NCBI GenBank assembly: GCA_020137815.1
Contig: CM035350.1
Location: forward strand, 5,546,680-5,610,679
Reading direction: 5' to 3'
Source of the DNA: Hormiphora californensis
Lineage: Eukaryota > Ctenophora > Tentaculata > Cydippida > Pleurobrachiidae
Length of the DNA: 64,000 nucleotides
The position numbers were made by a program, and so were the translations under genes. The notes under the pieces are model-generated. The model was given only the letters and a program-made list of their open reading frames with translations, ran no database searches and was not told where the DNA came from. Within the stretch, counting starts at the first letter, position 1, and each line of letters opens with the position of its first letter. This document shows, piece after piece, positions 10,722 to 22,700 of the stretch.

Positions 10722-13700
10722 CCTGCTTGTTCGATTGCAACACAGTTTTCATTAAAATAGTTTAGTAAATAACACCATTTCAATAAGTGCAACAATCAAC
10801 ATTAAATAGTACGCAACCTGGTATCTTTTCATTTATTATCTATATTATCACCTTCTCTCACACAATGTGTTTCCCTTTTAGATATCTCGGATTCTGGGAG
10901 AAATGCTAAAAATATTAAGTGGAAGTGATGATGAATATGCAAGACTACTAATGGACTTTGCTGCTCTCTGCTTCCCCTCCCACCCCACTCCCTCGGCAGC
11001 AATTCTCTTTAGAGGTGTCTGCTCCACACCTGACCTCCGAGAGCACACTCTAACCCTTTGGCGAAATGATTGTCTGAAGGAATACTCGACGCTTGAGGAG
11101 AGACTCCGGGCCCTCCTCTCACTGTACTCACCTCCCGCAGAAGAAGTCTTTCTGAGGGCAGTTAGTACGATTTGTGCAGGGTGTTACCCAGTTAATGACC
11201 TCTCTCGACCAGTGTTCCTGAAACCCCTCACACACAGGACAGTCACTGCAACCCAGGCCTTGCAGCAATTCTCTCTAACACAAGACGTTGGGGGATCACA
11301 TAGCCTACTACTCTCAAAGAGGGGCACTGGTACCCAGACAATCCGAGAGAACATGAAAAGAAAGAGGAGAGAGGCCCAGGCAGCCCAGCGAAGTACTCTG
11401 CTGAAAATGGTCCGGAACTACCGTGTAGGAGAGTTACCTGATATTGAGATTACATTTCACGATCTAATTGGACCTTTAGTTTCCATCTCCAGTCTATCCG
11501 ATGCAATGGCGTCAGTGACTCTCCTCTCCCTAGTAACTCATCATGAAAAACTTGACTGTAAAGATGCCCTCCTTTCTATCCTTCGTACAACCAACTCCAG
11601 CACCCTGGGTCGGTTTTGTGCGGAGCTCTCCCTGCAATGTGGATACATCCACCCAGACCTATCCGGGTTGTGCCTGAAACATGGTACAATCAACCTGGCT
11701 AGCCTGGCAGCAGAGGATGCCTTGGGGGCGGGGTGTGGCTCTTGGGAGGCCCTGGGTGAGGTGTATCGAGCAGCATCCGACTACAACTCCCTCCTGGCTA
11801 TTGCCACTCACCACCAGGAGCACTCCTCCCCGGACACCATTACGGGTCTGCGTCTCCTAGCTGAAAGGGATTACGAGAGAGCTTTGGAGTGGCTGCAGGG
11901 TGGCTCCTCCTCCCGTCTATCTGAGCATGTGGTGGAGTGTTTAGTGAATCTAGGCAGGTGGCCAACTGGGCAGCAGCAGCAGGAGGAGGATATAGTGGAC
12001 AGTGGACCTGGAGATCTTCTTTTTGATGCCACACCTGCCAGCAAGGTGAGCTAACTAATACGGGATGGGCAGGACAGGGACTGGTAACGGAATGGTCTTT
12101 ATAGTATTATGGGGCATGCTTTAGCGGGGCTTTAGCTACCAAGTTTGGGGTGCTTTATAAAGCTTGGTACCAGTAGCCCTTGAGCTAGTGCTACCATGGT
12201 ACCAACAGTAATCTAAATTTGTCAAGTTTAGCAAAATAGTTGCGACGGTCTCCTGACTCCTTACCACCGTGGTTGGGGGCCAGTTATTAGATGGAGTTAG
12301 ATTGCTTTATCCGAGACACCGCGTGACTTGTATATATGTAATAATTACATCATGCAGGGTTAGCTCGCTACCTGTCTCTAGTCGGCGTGAGAAAAGGGTT
12401 GATAACTTAACTAAAACTACTTCCTCATTACAAACATATATACCCCAGGTTGAAATGATATGTGGTTTGTCAATCGAACGAGTTTCTGGAGATACGTCAT
12501 GTCCAGCTGCTCTTGATGCCTTCTTGGAGGGGTGGTGTGGAGCAGAGCTAGCCGTTCAGCGGACATCTCTCCTGCGGACATGTCAACTGTTGGCCGAGGT
12601 GTCCGGAGATACCATGCCTCCCGACCAGTGTACAGTGACCCCCTGCCCACAGTCCACACCCCCGCGTTGCTGGTGGTCCCTTATTCGGGCGAGGGAGAAA
12701 TTAGGTAGGTGTTTGTTGAAATAATGGAACACTAGGTATGGCTATTAGGGTGTGCTATTTCAAATTTTTTTCGACTAGGCCATTTAGTATCTAGCTAATG
12801 TGAAACTATGGACAATTCTCTATCACATCAGCAAAACAGAATCGAGATAGTGTTTGTCAGTTACGTTGGCATCGCAATTTAAAAAGTGTAGTTTTTAACC
12901 GAAAAATGGTAAAAACAGGGAAATATGTGTGGTTTTCACCAGTTTTTGACATGTTCTTGATATCAACTTTTTATGTTCAGGATCGTGTTCAGCACCTCGA
13001 AACTGACAAGAATTGATATGCATCATTAAATGATGCTAAAGTTCATTTTTGACCTAAAAATGTTCATTTTTGACAAAAATTGTTCATTTTTGACAAAAAA
13101 TATTCATTTTGGACATGTTCTTAAATTTTGAGAGCTTTTTCATGAACGGGATCGTGTTCCGCAGGCCAAAATTAGTCGATTACAACCAAAATTTGCTTCC
13201 CACCAAGAAAAAACTAAAAAAATTAAAATTCGTCCCCACAATTCTGCAAGTTGGTAAAAAAGGGAGAAAATTTTTTATTTTTGTTCATAAAGTGGATATC
13301 TGAAGACTCAAACTGAAAGTAACAGTTGTATAAGTTGTCACGAGACGATTTATATGTGTGTTTTGTTCGAAATCACGCCCTAAAACAGACTTTTTGAAAT
13401 GAATATGCCCATATATGGGCATAGCTCGTGCCAACGTAATTGGGCCATGGTAGAGCCAAAACTTTGTGATAAAATGTTTTAGAATGATCGTAGGAGCTCA
13501 TTTAACCCGATACCAAGTGAAATTTTGAATTAATTTGGGCATTTGAAAAAATAGCACACCCAGCAAATCCATAGCGGTTCCCTCAATTTTTTGCCGACAT
13601 AGCCATTGGCTATGTCGGCAAAAAATTGAGGGAACCGCTATGGATGAAATGCTATGCATATCATATTGACTTACTTGACTTAAGGCGAGTGGTATTCGAA

Positions 13701-16700
13701 AACGCTGTATGTGAATATAAGAGATCATGGAGTGGGGAGACGGACGCTAGGTCTAACGCCTAATCGGACTCTAAATATAATACTTTTTGCTCAAAATTTA
13801 GAGAGGACTCTATGTCTACCAAGTCTAAAACAGGGGGACTTTATGTCTACAAAGTCTAAAAATAACGGTAGTTTAAGCCTAAAATCGTAGATTGCGAGCG
13901 ATCGTTTTCGGCCGTTAGGCTGGAAACGAGAGCTCGCTGTGGTCCCTAACCTGTCCAGAATGGTTAGGGCTGTTGTTTGGGGTCGAGGTTAGGGTATTGT
14001 TAGGGTTAGGTTTTAGACCTAGAGTCCTGGGACTTAACTCTTTGTCTAACGCCTGAGTATGGGGGACTCTATGTATACCAAGTCTAACACAGGGGGACTC
14101 TATGTCTAAAATTTTTTGCTAAGTCTAAAAAAACCGGACTTTAATGTTAGACTTAGAGTCCGTTTTTGACTTAGAGTCCGCGACTCCATAGGAGTGAGAC
14201 ACCCGGAAACGAAAGCTGATCATTCTGGGATACATATACCGCGCGGCCCAAAAAAAACTAAGGGTACGTTGGGCTTCTTTTCTCCCAGAAGTTTAATTTC
14301 AATCACTCTGATATTTTGTCACAATATTTGTATGGTTACTCATTCGAGGAATCCGGAGTTTCAAAACATAAAAGTGTGAAGTTCATGAATGAACCCAATT
14401 TCTCGTTTTTCGGGTTTTTCCAAGTTTTCTTATGGTTAAATTCGATTTTATTCTTAAAAATAGCAACCATGCATTAGAGGGGGGGGGGTCGGCCGATATT
14501 GGCCTTGAATATAAATAGTGGTACACACACTTACAATGTCAATAATAAATTAAACAAACGGGGTCAATAAATTATATAAATAAAAGATTTAGTCTATTTG
14601 GTAGATACTGTCATCCCGACCGCTGCTGCCTTCTGCCCTCAGTCGTCCGCGGTGCCCCCTGATGGAAATGGTGACGGAGCGGACCATGGCAAATGACAAC
14701 CTTAGCCTCAGGTACCGGATACACTGATCGTATGAATATCCTGTTTTAGTCGCCTTCTTCTCAGCCAATTGTTTCAAAGTCTTATTAAATTCCCTTCCAA
14801 GGCCCCCTGTAGTTGACATGACCAGTGGTGTGAATGTTGACTTTTCCACCTCTAGGACACGGTGGAGGTAGGATGTTTTCTTCTCTCTCTCGTGTTTTTC
14901 ATATGTTTTGGCGATGGTCTGGTTTGAGTTGGACGATATCCTTGGATTGAAAATTCTTACATCGAAATAGATATTGTCCATATCCGACCAAAAGCCGCGA
15001 CTACTGATGTCAAGTCTGGCGCCATCGGCTGTTATAGTGCCAGCCGGAAGATTCACCCCTCTAACATTTAGGAGATGGGGTTCGATCTTAGTGTCGACAC
15101 ATACTTTATTCAGTTCGTGGCCAATGAAATCTCTCACGTTGTTGTGTCGGAAACATACAAAACCTCCGAGTTTACAGGATATGAGGTGATCGATGGTGTT
15201 TTCTTCCCCACATGCACAATGCTGAGGTAAGGCCTGTCCGACGAGAGGCAGGTTATAACGGGCTGACATGGCGTCGTGCCACTCCTGTCTGTTGAGGGTG
15301 AAGTTCAAAGATTGGAGAGGGAGACATGTTAACCAGGATGAGGCCCCCTTTTCCATGAGTAGGTCCAGGTTTCTGATTTCAGCTGTAGTCATCATGTTTT
15401 TGATCTCGTCGATTTTCTTCTGATGAATATCGTTCTTGGTTCGGTGGATGAGGGTTTTCTTCTCTGCTCGTTCCTTTTGGTTGATTTTGAATGTTTCCTG
15501 TTGAGCTAGGACTGCAACTGAGAGCTCTTCAGTAACAAACTTTGAGAAACTGTAGTCTGAGTCTGATGATATTTGAGGGTTGTCTACTCCTAGTCCTCCG
15601 AATCTTACAGGGAGGGCTGCAACCAATCTCAAGGTTTCATTTACAACTGGCTGACCGGTTATCGCCGGGAGGAGCTTCTGATGAATTTTCTCCTCAATAG
15701 TGCCTAGTTGGTCCGAAATCCCAGGAGTGGTTCTCATGAGATAGCTCCAACGTTTTGATAGTCCGATGTTGTATGCAGTGTATGCAAGCTGAGGTTCGTT
15801 CAGGGCAATATCACAAATCTGATCAATTTCACTCTCCCATTTCGCAACTTCGTTCCTCACAAACTCTGCCTGACCTTCCTCCGTACCAATGTATGAACCC
15901 AGGTAACGCTGGCCCTGAGAAGTGATGTTTACATCAGGGAACATGGATCGAGCAGCTTCTTCAAATTCTGGTTTCACAATCAGCCAGGATTTCCCTGGAT
16001 TTGGGAGATAGCCATAACCAGGTCCATCTTGTTTAACTTTCTCCCACCAGGTTTTTACAGTACTGAGAGTGCCCCCGCCAAGGCCGTCGTCTGCGTAAAA
16101 GATTTGAGTCAATTTAGAGTCCTTATCCTCAACAGACCGTATAAGCGGCATTAGGCAGCAAGCGTACATATGCATAGCAGCAGTATCTCCCTGGGTTGTC
16201 CCTTCAGACGACTTCAAAACTTCATTGTTCTCGCCATCGCATAAAAATAAGTTCGCGGTTAGTCCATATGTATTTTGTAAATAAATCTTAAATTCAGGGC
16301 AAGTGTATTTAACGTTGTTTAAGGCAGCAATTCGATTTAGGGAGTTGAAAGCATTACTCGCATCAATTAACAATAAACATTCAGTACTCTCAAGATCAAA
16401 CAAGTCTCTAGCAGCGTGAACAGCAGCTTCAACGCCGCCTTCCAACCCTGCACACAGCTGGACGGGTGCAGTACACTCTATCAGGTCTGGTTTGAGAGCT
16501 TGGGTAATGACTTTTCCAGCCAGTCTCCTCAGAACTTCCCCTATTCCAATGGGCCTGATACCTGTTGGCCGTTTGCTCAGTGGAACCAAGCGAGATGCAA
16601 CATAGGCTGATAAAAGTTTTGGATCTGTAGGTTCTGTTGCTAGTTTGAAGGCAAAGGTGGCAATAGCCTGCGCTAGCTCGGAAGATGCAGGACTGAGTTT

Positions 16701-19700
16701 TTTAGATAGCAGCATATGCTTCCATAGATCGGAGTCAGCCCCTGATGGTCCTCCTGATCCGGATAACATTTTCGCTGCCTTGGTTACTGCCCCAGCTGAT
16801 ATCTCAGAGAACATGCAATGTGTATTCGGGAGTGCTGGTCCTTGAAGAAGGGATGATGTCTCTGAACTAGGTGGGTGTTTCTTGATCAGTTCACCCACGA
16901 CTTCCGGTGTGATAGGAACCGGTGCGACATCACTGTCCCGTATCGCTCTCAGTGCTTGACTCACTTTTCCACGTAGCATGAGTCTCGTAAATGATTTCAG
17001 GGCGTTTCTCGACTTGTCATCCTTGCTGGGTAGTCTGCTTTGGATTACACGCCCTTCTCGCAATAATAAATCAAAGTCTCCGTTCCGAAAAATCGTCAGC
17101 CTTCTCTCGATTGCAGCAATGTGATCTCGGGACTTGCTGTTTGCAGAAGGTTTCTGCAGAACGAGAGGGAAGAGAATCATGAGGAGCATAATAGCATATG
17201 TCTTACTCCCTCCGTTGTTGTTGAAGGAATTCAAAATATTGGCTGCTTCATGCACAAAGTCTTTTCCAGCCTTTCCAGAGGGAACCATAACGAGGTTTTG
17301 CCTCCAAAAAACTACCTCATTGTAAGCACGACATACATCTCGATGAAAGTCAGATTCGTAGTGCTCGTCTGGGTCATTAGTTTCTGGCGTTATTGAAGCG
17401 ATGTGGTCCTCTAGTAGTTTGACTAGTTTAGCTTTGTTGGTGTTGGATTTGAAGGGGACTCCATAATCCCGCAGCTCCTTTTTGATATCTTCTGCTGTCC
17501 GTTTTTTCATCACGCATAACCTCAAATTAATTTGTTTAAAAAAAATGCATGCATTAGAGTAAACAATAATAAATGGCAATCCGAGTTTTTATCAAAAATG
17601 AATCAAGTTTAGTTGGTGAAATAAATTATTAAAAAACGGTCATTTTTACCAAACATCGATTTTAACCCGTTTTGACAAGAAATTGGTAAATTCAGGCGCT
17701 AAAAATTCGTACGGCCGTTACACTTGATCGATATTGATGTTAGCTAGAATTTCGGCTCTCTATCTAAAAATTCATTTTTACGACTGGAATGAATCCTAAA
17801 TGAACTTAAACAAAAAAGGTATTCCAAACCGGAATTTCACAGTCGCCTTTGGGTAACGATTTCCTTTCAAACGCGACTAATTTTAGGTCAATTGTACCAC
17901 CACAAGAGACACAGTGGCCACTTTTCCGACACTAGGTCTGGCCAAGTGACCCCTATTGGACCGCTAGCGTCATTACTAAGTGCCAATAAGCAGGTGTAAC
18001 GGTCGCGTATCACGTATCACATCTGCTAATTAGGACGGTATACCGATACAGCGTCCGTTAGAATGTAAGTTCTCTTGCTAACACGTCATAATTTGATGGG
18101 GATCACATGACCCAACCTAGGCTTGGCAAGCTGGTCACTGTGATTCTTGTGGTGATCCAATTAAGCTCAAACTGGTCGCGTTCGAAAGAAAATCGATAGC
18201 CAAACAAATTTGTAAAACTTTGGGACCAAAATATGGTCCCGTTTTGGCGTTCATTAAATGTTCATTCGGGCGAAAAAAATGAATTTTCATCCAGAGGGCT
18301 GAAACTCCGGAATCCTCGAATGATTAACCATACAAATATTGTCACAAAATATCAGAGTGATTGAAATTAAATTTCTAGGAGAAAAGAAGGCCAACGTACC
18401 CTTAATTTTTTTTGGGCCGCGCGGTATCTATCAATGCTGATTGATGATTTGGTCATGCTGGGCCATGGAGCAGCTTTGGGTTTGGAAGTGGAAGGCACAA
18501 ACAACCCGGGCGGGGAAATGAAAATTGCAATATCGATCAAAATGAAACTTTTCACATTGCTTAGAGAGCTTGTTATAAACTCCGCTTGACAACTTAATTA
18601 GTTCTGGCTCTAATACGCTTTTTACCTGACAAAATGTAATTTATTTTACAACTGACAAAACCCTATCCATCAGTCTGTTAGTTATTTAACTGAAAAACGC
18701 GTACAGGCGAAGATGTCATGCCGTTGAGGGTAGCCGCGACGAAGGCTTGTCTGAATCTGAATTGTGCTACAATTCTGCAAGTTGGTAAAATTAGCAAGAA
18801 AAAAAGGGAGAAAATTTTTTATTTTTGTTCATAAAGTGGATATCTGAAGACTCAAACTGAAAGTAACAGTTGTATAAGTTGTCACGAGACGATTTATATG
18901 TGTGTTTTGTTCGAAATCACGCCCTAAAACAGACTTTTTGAAATGAATATGCCCATATATGGGCATAGCTCGTGCCAACGTAATTGGGCCATGGTAGAGC
19001 CAAAACTTTGTGATAAAATGTTTTAGAATGATCGTAGGAGCTCATTTAACCCGATACCAAGTGAAATTTTGAATTAATTTGGGCATTTGAAAAAATAGCA
19101 CACCCAGCAAATCCATAGCGGTTCCCTCAATTTTTTGCCGACATAGCCATTGGCTATGTCGGCAAAAAATTGAGGGAACCGCTATGGATGAAATGCTATG
19201 CATATCATATTGACTTACTTGACTTAAGGCGAGTGGTATTCGAAAACGCTGTATGTGAATATAAGAGATCATGGAGTGGGGAGACGGACGCTAGGTCTAA
19301 CGCCTAATCGGACTCTAAATATAATACTTTTTGCTCAAAATTTAGAGAGGACTCTATGTCTACCAAGTCTAAAACAGGGGGACTTTATGTCTACAAAGTC
19401 TAAAAATAACGGTAGTTTAAGCCTAAAATCGTAGATTGCGAGCGATCGTTTTCGGCCGTTAGGCTGGAAACGAGAGCTCGCTGTGGTCCCTAACCTGTCC
19501 AGAATGGTTAGGGCTGTTGTTTGGGGTCGAGGTTAGGGTATTGTTAGGGTTAGGTTTTAGACCTAGAGTCCTGGGACTTAACTCTTTGTCTAACGCCTGA
19601 GTATGGGGGACTCTATGTATACCAAGTCTAACACAGGGGGACTCTATGTCTAAAATTTTTTGCTAAGTCTAAAAAAACCGGACTTTAATGTTAGACTTAG

Positions 19701-22700
19701 AGTCCGTTTTTGACTTAGAGTCCGCGACTCCATAGGAGTGAGACACCCGGAAACGAAAGCTGATCATTCTGGGTACGTTGGGCTTCTTTTCTCCCAGAAG
19801 TTTAATTTCAATCACTCTGATATTTTGTCACAATATTTGTATGGTTACTCATTCGAGGAATCCGGAGTTTCAAAACATAAAAGTGTGAAGTTCATGAATG
19901 AACCCAATTTCTCGTTTTTCGGGTTTTTCCAAGTTTTCTTATAGTTAAATTCGATTTTATTCTTAAAAATAGCAACCATGCATTAGAGTAAACAATAATA
20001 AATGGCAATCCGAGTTTTTATCAAAAATGAATCAAGTTTAGTTGGTGAAATAAATTATTAAAAAACGGTCATTTTTACCAAACATCGATTTTAACCCGTT
20101 TTGACAAGAAATTGGTAAATTCAGGCGCTAAAAATTCGTACGGCCGTTACACTTGATCGATATTGATGTTAGCTAGAATTTCGGCTCTCTATCTAAAAAT
20201 TCATTTTTACGACTGGAATGAATCCTAAATGAACTTAAACAAAAAAGGTATTCCAAACCGGAATTTCACAGTCGCCTTTGGGTAACGATTTCCTTTCAAA
20301 CGCGACTAATTTTAGGTCAATTGTACCACCACAAGAGACACAGTGGCCACTTTTCCGACACTAGGTCTGGCCAAGTGACCCCTATTGGACCGCTAGCGTC
20401 ATTACTAAGTGCCAATAAGCAGGTGTAACGGTCGCGTATCACGTATCACATCTGCTAATTAGGACGGTATACCGATACAGCGTCCGTTAGAATGTAAGTT
20501 CTCTTGCTAACACGTCATAATTTGATGGGGATCACATGACCCAACCTAGGCTTGGCAAGCTGGTCACTGTGATTCTTGTGGTGATCCAATTAAGCTCAAA
20601 CTGGTCGCGTTCGAAAGAAAATCGATAGCCAAACAAATTTGTAAAACTTTGGGACCAAAATATGGTCCCGTTTTGGCGTTCATTAAATGTTCATTCGGGC
20701 GAAAAAAATGAATTTTCATCCAGAGGGCTGAAACTCCGGAATCCTCGAATGATTAACCATACAAATATTGTCACAAAATATCAGAGTGATTGAAATTAAA
20801 TTTCTAGGAGAAAAGAAGGCCAACGTACCCTTAATTTTTTTTGGGCCGCGCGGTATCTATCAATGCTGATTGATGATTTGGTCATGCTGGGCCATGGAGC
20901 AGCTTTGGGTTTGGAAGTGGAAGGCACAAACAACCCGGGCGGGGAAATGAAAATTGCAATATCGATCAAAATGAAACTTTTCACATTGCTTAGAGAGCTT
21001 GTTATAAACTCCGCTTGACAACTTAATTAGTTCTGGCTCTAATACGCTTTTTACCTGACAAAATGTAATTTATTTTACAACTGACAAAACCCTATCCATC
21101 AGTCTGTTAGTTATTTAACTGAAAAACGCGTACAGGCGAAGATGTCATGCCGTTGAGGGTAGCCGCGACGAAGGCTTGTCTGAATCTGAATTGTGCTACG
21201 GAGGCATTCCTAACAGAGGAGGATCAAAATAACAGTCTCCTGGTGGAGGTTACCCTAGCACACTCTTACAAGAATCCCTCCCTGCTGAACCGGATATTGG
21301 GTGAAGCGGGGGATAGTAGCAGGGACGCTGTAATGCGTGCTAAATTGTGGCTGAGAGCTGGGGAAATGGGCCAACAAGGTGGTATAAAATCTGCAGTGGA
21401 TGCCCTACAGGAGGTGGACTTAACAAACGAGGTAAACTACCCTTTCATATAGCCATAAATGTCATAAAATGTGCACCTAATTCTATAGCCGAAGGCCGAA
21501 TTGCATCAACTAGTAATACAAATTGTGATACAGAATCAAGTTGTAGTTATACCTTATAGCTAGACAGCGATTATACCTACCTTATAGCTAGACGGCGATA
21601 CAGTGCTCTATCCCTTTACAGAGAGCTAATATATAACAACATCAAAAGAAAACGATTTTCTTTTGATATTTGGTAGTACATACATACCTAGCCCACCCCC
21701 CACCCAACTATAGACAACTATATATTAACTGCTTTTAAACTTTTAAAACTCAGACAACTATATTCTGCTTTTAAAACTCAGACAACTATATTCTGCTTTT
21801 AAAACTCAGATTCCATGTCCTAACTCCTCGTACTTTGCACCTAGACCGTTAACAATCTAGAGGTTGTAATAGAGCTATGTCTCTCACTGCTGCAAGAATT
21901 CGCCGACAAAGATGATAGCAGCATTGCTGATAGTTTAACAGAATCGAGAAAACTGACAACCTCTGTTCTCTGGGAATCAACTATGCAAGCTTTGAGGTGA
22001 GCTGATGATATTAGGGTGATACTATATAATATGTTATCAAGAGTCTCAGTGTCGTTATAGGAAACGAGGGTTTCTGTTAGGACAAGGAATTTTAACAACT
22101 CAACTTCTATACGTACCCACATCTTCTTCGAAATAATCAGTATAGATTTGGGAGAAAATCAGAAAAAAGACTGGGGTTGGTCCCGTGATCTACTTCTGCC
22201 CGATACTTTAATATATACAGTCGGACCCCGATTTAGTGGCCCCCGATTTAGTGGCACCCTGATTTAGAAGCAGGATTTTTTCCCCCGAAATAGGAAATTA
22301 ACATTATTTGACCCCGACTTAGTGGCACCCCGATTTAGTGGCAGGATTTTTTCCCCCAAGGATGTCACTAAATCAGGGTCCGACTGTATTAGTGGGAGGG
22401 GGTGGGGGCTGTCACAAGAATCTCAGCTACCCTATTTACCAGATTTTTAGATTTCTTCCCTGCGGGAATTCGCCTGGATGATCTTTTTAAAAAAATCGCA
22501 TATTTGTCTTAAAGGTTGACAAGATACCTAAAACTTTTCGTATATCGTCTTATTTTGATTTATCATTAATTTTCAGCATTTTTTCAGAATTTTTTGTCGG
22601 CTAGAAATATGTGCAAAATAGGGGGTCTACTGACAAATGAGTGTGCCTTTTTTTAAATTGATACTGGAATATCTCCGGTTCCTGATGAGATACAGAAACC

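Larger units (their letters stand above)
14239..18424. mobile_element. Non-autonomous DNA transposon with ~125-bp inverted ends (interrupted by the retroelement)
   Basis: Bases 14239-14363 are the inverted repeat of 18300-18424 with roughly eight mismatches. Both termini read CCGCGCGGCCCAAAAAAAA (inward) and are bordered by TA. Without the retroelement it measures about 1.1 kb and has no coding capacity that I can see. TA borders fit a Tc1/mariner-type target duplication but other TA-using families are possible. Copy 2 of the duplication carries the same element (about 19770-20853), but its left tip is lost. Confidence 0.75.
13240..18770 (+). repeat. Tandem duplication, copy 1 (carries the retroelement insertion)
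   Basis: Bases 13240-14479 and 17560-18770 reappear at 18771-21199 with only scattered substitutions. Removing the 3.08-kb insertion (element plus one target-site copy), copy 1 is 2,451 bases and copy 2 is 2,429. The difference is fully explained by a 35-base segment present only in copy 1 (near 14230-14264) and 13 bases present only in copy 2 (near 18788-18800). The join shows an AC microhomology: copy 1 ends GTGCTAC and the unit begins ACAATTCTG. The unit ends inside the PRKDC exon, so the duplication arose in this gene. Confidence 0.95.
18771..21199 (+). repeat. Tandem duplication, copy 2 (empty site)
   Basis: Second copy of the block, without the retroelement. At 19977-19988 it has the undisturbed sequence CATGCATTAGAG once, flanked by AGCAAC and TAAACAAT, which is the pre-insertion state of the site occupied in copy 1. 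Its right end runs seamlessly into the complete PRKDC exon at 21136-21431. Confidence 0.95.

Noticed and set aside
13955-14020. Interstitial telomere repeat
   Set aside because: Only a few irregular TTAGGG words embedded in a dispersed repeat that occurs at least three times in the window.
17511-17579. 23 extra N-terminal residues in front of the retroelement ORF
   Set aside because: They are encoded partly by flanking DNA beyond the target duplication, so MKKRTAED is the likelier start.
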